DNA of 10,223 nucleotides, taken from positions 1 through 10,223 of the forward strand of contig CAZQEN010000291.1 of NCBI GenBank assembly GCA_964591605.1, written 5' to 3'. A program made the translations under genes and the position numbers. Shown here piece after piece: positions 6,036 to 10,223 of this stretch (its first letter is position 1; every line of letters begins with the position of its first letter). Below the pieces are notes generated by a model. The model ran no database searches, had not been told where the DNA came from, and saw nothing but the letters and a program-made list of their open reading frames with translations. This DNA comes from CAYLLT01 sp964591605. Its GTDB lineage: Bacteria > Planctomycetota > Phycisphaerae > UBA1845 > PWPN01.

Positions 6036-8198
6036 ATGGCCAAGCAGAATGTCACGTTCATCGAACGTCACCTCGAGAAGATCGTGCTGGGGACCTGCGG
6101 CGCCATCCTGCTCGGGGTGTGCGCGCTGTACCTGATCCGGAGTCCGCACACGGTCGAAGTGAACGGAGAGTCGCTGGGGCCGACTGCCTTTTACCAGCAG
6201 CTCCGCGAGAAGGCCGATCAGTCGCTGCGCAGCATGAAGAGCGACTCGTTCAGCCCGGCGCCCGAGCAGCTCGCCCGGGTTGACACGATTCTGAAAAACC
6301 TCCGGCTCAGAGACGCAGACCCGACGAAGATGGCGGGGCAGTTGGCGGCGGCATTCGTCATGCCCAGCCCGCCGGTGCCTGAGCTGGGCAGCGCGGGGCG
6401 CATGCAGCTCGAACTGGCCCAGATCGTCGCCCCGATCAAGCCGGTGGTGGGTGCGAAATCGGCCGGCCGTTCGCTCGCGAAGATTCCGGACCCGACGGTC
6501 ATCAGCGGCGAGACCATGCCTCCGCCGGCGCCGGCGATCACGCCGGTCAACCCGCTGATCGAGAGCGATCCAACCCCGGCTTACTGGATTACGCTGGCCT
6601 CCGCCATCAATCGCAAGGACCAGCGGGACCGCTTTACGGCGGCCGACTACCACGAGGATCGCAAAGCCCTGATCCTGGCCGGGGTGGAGGCCGTACGCCA
6701 GGAGCTGCTGCCGAGCGGCGAGTGGGGCCCGGAAGAGCCGGTCAAGGGTTACTCGCCGGTGGAGGTGAAGGATCCCCCGCGGATCGTGGTCGAAGAGCCG
6801 TCCGAGGGTGAGGCGTTCATTGCACCCGAGATGAACAGTCTGCTCGACCAGTTCCGCAACAAACTCAACAACTACGATCAGCACCAGGCGGCGTTCTTCC
6901 TGCGCCCGGCGTTCCAGCAGGTGCTTGTCGCGAGCGGGGGCGACTGGTGGGAATGGTGGGTTCCGCGCAAACTCCCGGGCGTGGATGCAGACATGATGAA
7001 TGACTACGGCGTGGCCTACCCGGACGATGAAGTGCTCAAGCCCAAGCGGCGCCCAGTGCAGCCCCCGGGCGGGAGAACGACTCCTCCTGCGGTGCGGCAG
7101 CCGCCCAGCCCCCGCGAGGCCCGCGGGATCGAGGGGGACTTCGGCGGGCGCGGCATCGGGCGGGGAGAGGGCCGCTCGGACCGCGGTCGGGGGGCGGCTG
7201 TCCCCAGAACGCCGGCCCCGGCCGGACCGCCTGCCGATCCGAGCATCGTGCCTCAGATCACCGAGTGGATGAAAAAGGCTGACACCGCGGTGGCGGAGAA
7301 GGACTACCTCGAAGCCGAGAAACTCTGGACTGCGGTCCGGAATATGGGCAACGCGCCCGAGCTGTGGAAGAAGCAGGCCGAAGACAAGCTCTTGAATCAC
7401 AAGGAGGACATCGAGGCGGCATTCAAGGCCGAAAAGGCGCGGGTTGAGAGGAAACAGCTCGAGATGACCTTGAACTTCGGTCCCAACATGGATCCCATCT
7501 GGCTCACCGACACGACGGTGACGCCGGGCCGAACCTACCGATACAAGCTGCGGCTGCTGGCCCTCAACTCGTACGCCGGCGAGCCGGGCATCACATACCT
7601 CAAGAACCTCAAGGACGCCGAGAAGGTGATCCTGCCCGGCGAGTGGTCGGAGTGGTCGGACCCGATCACCGCCAGGCCCGACAGGCAGTTCTTCGCCTGG
7701 AAGATGGCCGACGACAAGACGATCCAGGTCGATCTGTGGAAATGGTCGGGCAAATGGGAGGGCGGGAACACGAAGCTGGCGGTGGGAGAGCCCCTGGTCT
7801 ACAAGGTCGGACGGGTGGAAGTCACGTACGACGGCACCATCGCCAGCACGGAACCGAACCGGCCGTTCCGCAAGCGGACGGTGAACGCGAAGGATGGTAA
7901 AGTCACCTTCGCGGAGCCCGAATCGACCCATGCGGTTTTGGTCGTGAACAGCAGGGGAGACGTGGAAGAGCACCTGGTGGCCCAGGACAACGACCGGCGT
8001 CAGGCGTTCAACCGGGAGCGGCTGGAGGAGATTCGAATCAAGGAGGAGCTGGGGACGCTGCGTCCCAGCGGCATGGGACAGCCGAATATGATGGGTGTCC
8101 CTCCCGTCAGGCCGACTCCGATGATGGACATGCCCGGCGGGTTCGGCCCGCCCGGCCGATACGATGAGCGCGGTATGATGCCCGGCGGCGGCACCTGA
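6036..8198 (+). CDS. Large membrane-anchored periplasmic protein with FN3-like region, in the PilP position
   Basis: A 720-residue protein whose family I cannot name. A short basic/acidic N-terminus precedes one membrane span (about 15-34, IVLGTCGAILLGVCALYLI), placing the rest in the periplasm. Residues 45-330 are mixed helical and Pro-rich, with aromatic clusters (AYWITLASAI at 182 and a WWEWW at 304-308). Residues 344-400 are a Pro/Arg/Gly-rich, probably disordered linker. Residues 402-455 form a TPR-like helical pair (MKKADTAVAEKDYLEAEKLW). Residues about 478-600 look like a fibronectin-III-type beta sandwich: VTPGRTYRYKLRLLALNSYAG, then GEWSEWSDPI (535-544), then LVYKVGRVEVTYDG. The C-terminus is Met/Gly/Pro-rich (678-720). 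It occupies the place of pilP, but PilP is a short lipoprotein and no lipobox is present here. The beta sandwich could play PilP's part in contacting the secretin; that is inference. CGGAG (6022-6026), 9 bases before the ATG, supports the start; the gap to the PilO-like gene is 36 bases, implying one operon. Confidence 0.82.
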   Translation: MAKQNVTFIERHLEKIVLGTCGAILLGVCALYLIRSPHTVEVNGESLGPTAFYQQLREKADQSLRSMKSDSFSPAPEQLARVDTILKNLRLRDADPTKMAGQLAAAFVMPSPPVPELGSAGRMQLELAQIVAPIKPVVGAKSAGRSLAKIPDPTVISGETMPPPAPAITPVNPLIESDPTPAYWITLASAINRKDQRDRFTAADYHEDRKALILAGVEAVRQELLPSGEWGPEEPVKGYSPVEVKDPPRIVVEEPSEGEAFIAPEMNSLLDQFRNKLNNYDQHQAAFFLRPAFQQVLVASGGDWWEWWVPRKLPGVDADMMNDYGVAYPDDEVLKPKRRPVQPPGGRTTPPAVRQPPSPREARGIEGDFGGRGIGRGEGRSDRGRGAAVPRTPAPAGPPADPSIVPQITEWMKKADTAVAEKDYLEAEKLWTAVRNMGNAPELWKKQAEDKLLNHKEDIEAAFKAEKARVERKQLEMTLNFGPNMDPIWLTDTTVTPGRTYRYKLRLLALNSYAGEPGITYLKNLKDAEKVILPGEWSEWSDPITARPDRQFFAWKMADDKTIQVDLWKWSGKWEGGNTKLAVGEPLVYKVGRVEVTYDGTIASTEPNRPFRKRTVNAKDGKVTFAEPESTHAVLVVNSRGDVEEHLVAQDNDRRQAFNRERLEEIRIKEELGTLRPSGMGQPNMMGVPPVRPTPMMDMPGGFGPPGRYDERGMMPGGGT
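7641..7658 (+). repeat. Perfect 9-bp tandem duplication encoding EWS-EWS
   Basis: GAGTGGTCG occurs twice in a row, at 7641-7649 and 7650-7658, in frame. It encodes residues 536-541 (EWSEWS) of the FN3-like region and so creates the WSEWS box. Confidence 0.8.
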
Positions 8199-8363
8199 TC
8201 GCGGCGTCGTCGCGCCGTGCTCGGAACCCGCTCGGGCAGCGTCCGGTGCTCCCCGTGGCCCCGGCGGCTGGATTCCTGCAGAAACCGGTTCGAGCGAGTC
8301 CGGCGACCTCGGTGGCCAGGCCGCGTCCGCGGGGTCGAGGAGGGACGACGTTTGTGCCGGGTC

Positions 8364-8395
8364 GACCGCCTTCTGTGAGCGCGGTACGGGCGGTC
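8364..8395. repeat. 7-bp perfect inverted repeat, GACCGCC/GGCGGTC
   Basis: GACCGCC (8364-8370) and GGCGGTC (8389-8395) are separated by 18 bases. It could be a stem-loop in RNA or a two-half operator upstream of the promoter at 8451. It is immediately followed by another hairpin (8397-8413). Confidence 0.4.
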
Positions 8396-8396
8396 T

Positions 8397-8413
8397 CCTG
8401 GCCTGTGGCCGGG
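8397..8413 (+). terminator. GC-rich hairpin without U tract, possible terminator of the pilM operon
   Basis: CCTGGCC (8397-8403) pairs with GGCCGGG (8407-8413), seven pairs including one T-G, around a TGT loop. It is the strongest short stem between the 720-residue protein gene and the downstream promoter. With no T run after it, a terminator role is only a possibility. Confidence 0.3.
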
Positions 8414-8450
8414 CTCCTCGGGACGGGTGAAAAACTCGTCAGCGGGGGGG

Positions 8451-8479
8451 TTGGCAGGCGGACAAACCTGCGTTAAGCT
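8451..8479 (+). promoter_or_regulatory. Putative sigma70-type promoter of the secretin gene
   Basis: TTGGCA (8451-8456, 5 of 6 to TTGACA), a 17-bp spacer, then TAAGCT (8474-8479), which keeps the key T1, A2 and T6 of the -10 box. A G7 run directly abuts the -35. The predicted start near 8486 gives a leader of about 200 nt before the GTG at 8689. Confidence 0.45.
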
Positions 8480-8621
8480 CTGCTGCCAGCGAGAGTGACA
8501 GCATTCGGATCGTACCGAAGGAGTCGGTGAGACCGGGGGACAGTGCCGCCCGGATTCGACGAATGCAGACAGTGGGCGCGGTGCGTGTGGTGACGCGTGC
8601 TTGGTGTGAAACGAGTCACTT

Positions 8622-8650
8622 TCCTGCCTGGTGATGAACATCCTGCCTGG
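8622..8650. repeat. 10-bp direct repeat TCCTGCCTGG in the secretin leader
   Basis: Identical copies lie at 8622-8631 and 8641-8650, separated by 9 bases, a 19-base period close to two helical turns. They end 38 bases before the GTG start. A DNA-binding or RNA-binding regulator site is possible; nothing identifies the regulator. Confidence 0.55.
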
Positions 8651-8655
8651 CTCGC

Positions 8656-8682
8656 CCTCCGCGAGCGGACGATCCAAGGAGG
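8656..8682 (+). promoter_or_regulatory. Strong ribosome binding site (8676-8682) with possible anti-site pairing
   Basis: AAGGAGG (8676-8682) lies 6 bases before the GTG at 8689 and is the best ribosome binding site in the window; it fixes the GTG start, since an in-frame TGA (8635-8637) precedes it. CCTCC (8656-8660) can pair with GGAGG (8678-8682). A competing 4-bp hairpin TCCG/CGGA (8658-8669) would release the site. Both pairings are visible; regulation by them is inference. Confidence 0.55.
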
Positions 8683-8688
8683 CTCTCC

Positions 8689-10223
8689 GTGAGACGTGGT
8701 GCCAAGTTCCTGCGGTGGACGATGGGTCTGGTAGCCTTCATCGGCTCGGCGCCGGTGCTTCTGGGGGCAACGCCGGCCGAACAACTCGATCAGGCCATCC
8801 AACTCTTTCAGAAGGGCGAATACGAGAACGCCCGCAAGGTGCTGCTCGAAGTCGACAAGAGCAAGTTGAACGCGGATCAGACGCAGCGTCGCTCGGAGCT
8901 GCTCGACGAGGTGGGCGTCGCGATCAACTCCTCTCGGCGCGCCCGCCAGAATCTCGACGACGCTGACAAGGCGTTCGACGGCAACGACCGCGAGACGGCT
9001 CAGAAGCTGTTCCAGGCGGTGCTCGACAACAACTATGCCAGCGCTGCCCAGAAACAGCGGGCCAAGCAGGGCCTCTCGCTGCTCGCGCGGCAGCGTGAGC
9101 TCGAAGAACAGCTCGATGCGTCGGCGGCGCGACCGGCGGCCGCTCCGACCACCCGTCCCGCACCACTGCGGCGGATCGCCACCCGCCCGGCGGCCGCCCG
9201 GGTGGTGAGCCAGGCCGCCAGCCCGGCGGTCAGTCCGGCGGCGACACCCGTGGCGAGGCCTGCGGTCAGTGCGGCGCCGCGCAGCCCGCGGGACCGCGGC
9301 GAGGCCAGCCGCCTGATCCAGGCCGGCGACGAGGCCGTCGGTCGGGGCCAGTACGACCTCGCCGAGCAGCGTTTCCAGGAGGCCCTTCGGCTGGTGCCGA
9401 ACCATCCCGAAGCGCTCAAGGGTCTCGAAATCGTCCGTGAGCGCCGGGCAGTCGAAGGCTCGCCCGACCTGATGAGTTCGCAGCAGCAACTCAGCCAGGC
9501 CCGATGGGATCGCACGAAGCGGCTCTACCGCGAAAACGAAAACGAGATCCGCGCACTCATCAACCAGAAGCGGTTCGACCTGGCCGAGCAGAAACTCGCG
9601 GCCGCCCGCGGTCTGCTGGAGGCGGCCCGGCCGGATGCCCGTCCGCCGGAGCAATACCGCGAGCTGGTGGCTTCCCTTGAGTCGCTGGGCCGCTACATCG
9701 AGGCGGAACAGAAGGAGACTGCCCGCGACGAGGCCGACCGGCAGCGGCGCGATGCCCTGGATCAGGATCGGGCCCGCCGCGATGCCGACATGAGTGAACG
9801 CAGCGAGCGCATCACGCAGTTGATGATGGAGGCCATGACGCTGCGGAAAGAGCGGCAGTATGAGAAGGCGGCCGACGTCCTTCGCGAGATCATGACCATC
9901 GATCCGAGCTACGAGCGGGCCAGCTTCCTCCTCGAAGCGCTCGAGGATGCCAACCTCGTGAAACGCCAGGCGGACAACCGGCGATTCCGGCTCGACCAGC
10001 GTCAGAAGGCCATCATCGATACCGAGGGGGCGCTGGCTGCGGAGGTCGTGGGTGAGGACAACAAGGTCTATGCGTTCCCCTCTGAAGAGCAGTGGAGGAT
10101 CATCTCAGAGCGCGATCCCTACGGGGCCGGCGCAACAGGGGAGACCGATGAGGACCGGATTGCCCGCAAGCAGCTCGAACAGATCATCCCCGAGGTCGTC
10201 TTTCCCGAAGGAAGCACGCTGGA
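8689..10223 (+). CDS. Exported TPR protein, probable secretin (PilQ/GspD-type) N-terminal part; 3' end outside window
   Basis: The frame is open from the GTG at 8689 to the window end, 511 codons with no stop. Residues 1-27 look like a Sec signal peptide: RRGAKFLRW basic start, hydrophobic TMGLVAFIGSAPVLLG, likely cleavage near LLGA. The mature part has TPR-like repeats at about 30-62 and 205-240 (AGDEAVGRGQYDLAEQRFQE, then ALRLVPNHPEA), and weaker ones at 285-310 and 376-412. An Ala/Pro/Thr linker (145-200) and a highly charged coiled-coil segment (335-375) separate them. The last visible residues, IPEVVFPEGSTL (500-511), resemble the start of the small N-domains of secretins, and the gene lies where pilQ lies in pilMNOPQ. 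The secretin call is therefore likely but not proven, since the pore domain is outside the window. The N-terminal TPR extension is longer than in proteobacterial PilQ. The gene probably has its own promoter (8451-8479). Confidence 0.8.
   Translation, partial: MRRGAKFLRWTMGLVAFIGSAPVLLGATPAEQLDQAIQLFQKGEYENARKVLLEVDKSKLNADQTQRRSELLDEVGVAINSSRRARQNLDDADKAFDGNDRETAQKLFQAVLDNNYASAAQKQRAKQGLSLLARQRELEEQLDASAARPAAAPTTRPAPLRRIATRPAAARVVSQAASPAVSPAATPVARPAVSAAPRSPRDRGEASRLIQAGDEAVGRGQYDLAEQRFQEALRLVPNHPEALKGLEIVRERRAVEGSPDLMSSQQQLSQARWDRTKRLYRENENEIRALINQKRFDLAEQKLAAARGLLEAARPDARPPEQYRELVASLESLGRYIEAEQKETARDEADRQRRDALDQDRARRDADMSERSERITQLMMEAMTLRKERQYEKAADVLREIMTIDPSYERASFLLEALEDANLVKRQADNRRFRLDQRQKAIIDTEGALAAEVVGEDNKVYAFPSEEQWRIISERDPYGAGATGETDEDRIARKQLEQIIPEVVFPEGSTL

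Larger units (their letters stand above)
8199..8688 (+). other. 490-base structured intergenic region before the secretin gene
   Basis: No credible gene is seen. The first half (8199-8440) is very GC-rich and hairpin-dense. CGGCG/CGCCG (8202-8217) sits directly after the stop codon, CCGC/GCGG lies at 8321-8332, a 7-bp inverted repeat spans 8364-8395, and a GC-rich hairpin lies at 8397-8413. None carries a T run, so intrinsic termination is not shown. A G7 run (8444-8450) abuts a promoter candidate (8451-8479). Its predicted leader of about 200 nt contains a 5-bp TTCGG/CCGAA hairpin (8504-8519), a 10-bp direct repeat (8622-8650) and a possible anti-ribosome-binding-site pairing (8656-8682). 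Confidence 0.6.

Noticed and set aside
5565..7973. 802-codon open frame on the - strand opposite the PilO-like and FN3 genes
   Set aside because: A shadow of GC-rich codon use on the + strand. Its translation is Arg/His/Leu/Asp-rich with no recognisable domain, and it covers two well-supported + strand genes with ribosome binding sites and membrane anchors.
8246..8476. 76-codon + frame in the secretin-upstream spacer
   Set aside because: GTG start without a ribosome binding site, Arg/Pro/Gly-biased translation, and it overlaps the hairpins and promoter candidate.
8473..9654. 393-codon - strand frame opposite the TPR/secretin gene
   Set aside because: The + strand frame has a signal peptide, AAGGAGG and clear TPR pattern, while this frame is Arg-rich and featureless.
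1..10223. CRISPR arrays, tRNA/rRNA genes, insertion sequences, attachment sites
   Set aside because: No regularly spaced repeats with spacers, no tRNA-like cloverleaf segments noticed, no transposase-like frames and no terminal inverted repeats flanking a gene.

Overview
The window reads as high-GC bacterial chromosome, most likely from Planctomycetota and probably a Phycisphaerae-type lineage. This is inferred from an N-terminal treble-Cys motif of the form CxxC-(x11)-CPEC with a YxLxGL core (350-460). In my experience that motif, and the style of pilus-associated proteins downstream, are typical of that phylum. All credible genes lie on the + strand. No rRNA, tRNA, CRISPR array, transposase or insertion sequence is visible.

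Layout. (1) 1-293: C-terminal end of an unidentified protein whose stop codon lies in a heptamer repeat (287-319). (2) 354-1976: a 540-residue protein with two zinc ribbons, a Yip1-like membrane block and a C-terminal domain resembling planctomycetal pseudopilin globular domains. (3) 1977-2265: a 289-base intergenic region with a good sigma70-type promoter, two hairpins each followed by TTTTCCC, and a hairpin just upstream of the next ribosome binding site. (4) 2266-4491: PilM, apparently fused to a PilN-like membrane anchor and ferredoxin-like domain. (5) 4590-5999: PilO-like membrane-anchored protein. (6) 6036-8198: a 720-residue single-pass protein with a fibronectin-III-like region carrying a literal WSEWS box. 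(7) 8199-8688: a 490-base intergenic region with strong hairpins, a second promoter, a 10-bp direct repeat and a possibly sequestered ribosome binding site. (8) 8689-10223+: a GTG-started exported TPR protein, cut by the window end just where a secretin-type domain seems to begin.

Genes 4-8 follow the canonical pilM-N-O-P-Q order of type IV pilus (or type II secretion) alignment complexes, in a strongly diverged form. PilM and PilN share one polypeptide, PilO is enlarged, and the PilP position holds a much larger protein with no lipobox. The presumed secretin has a long TPR/coiled-coil N-terminal extension. The model is a complex in which cytoplasmic PilM-type ATPase-fold protein, inner-membrane PilN/PilO-type coiled-coil proteins and a periplasmic beta-sandwich protein connect an inner-membrane motor to an outer-membrane secretin. 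No motor ATPase, platform protein or pilin lies in the window, so pilus and type II secretion cannot be separated here.

Regulation inferred from sequence: the pilM-pilO-like-FN3 genes are probably one operon from the promoter at 2013-2041. The secretin gene probably has its own promoter at 8451-8479. Both promoters would give unusually long (about 200-220 nt) structured leaders.
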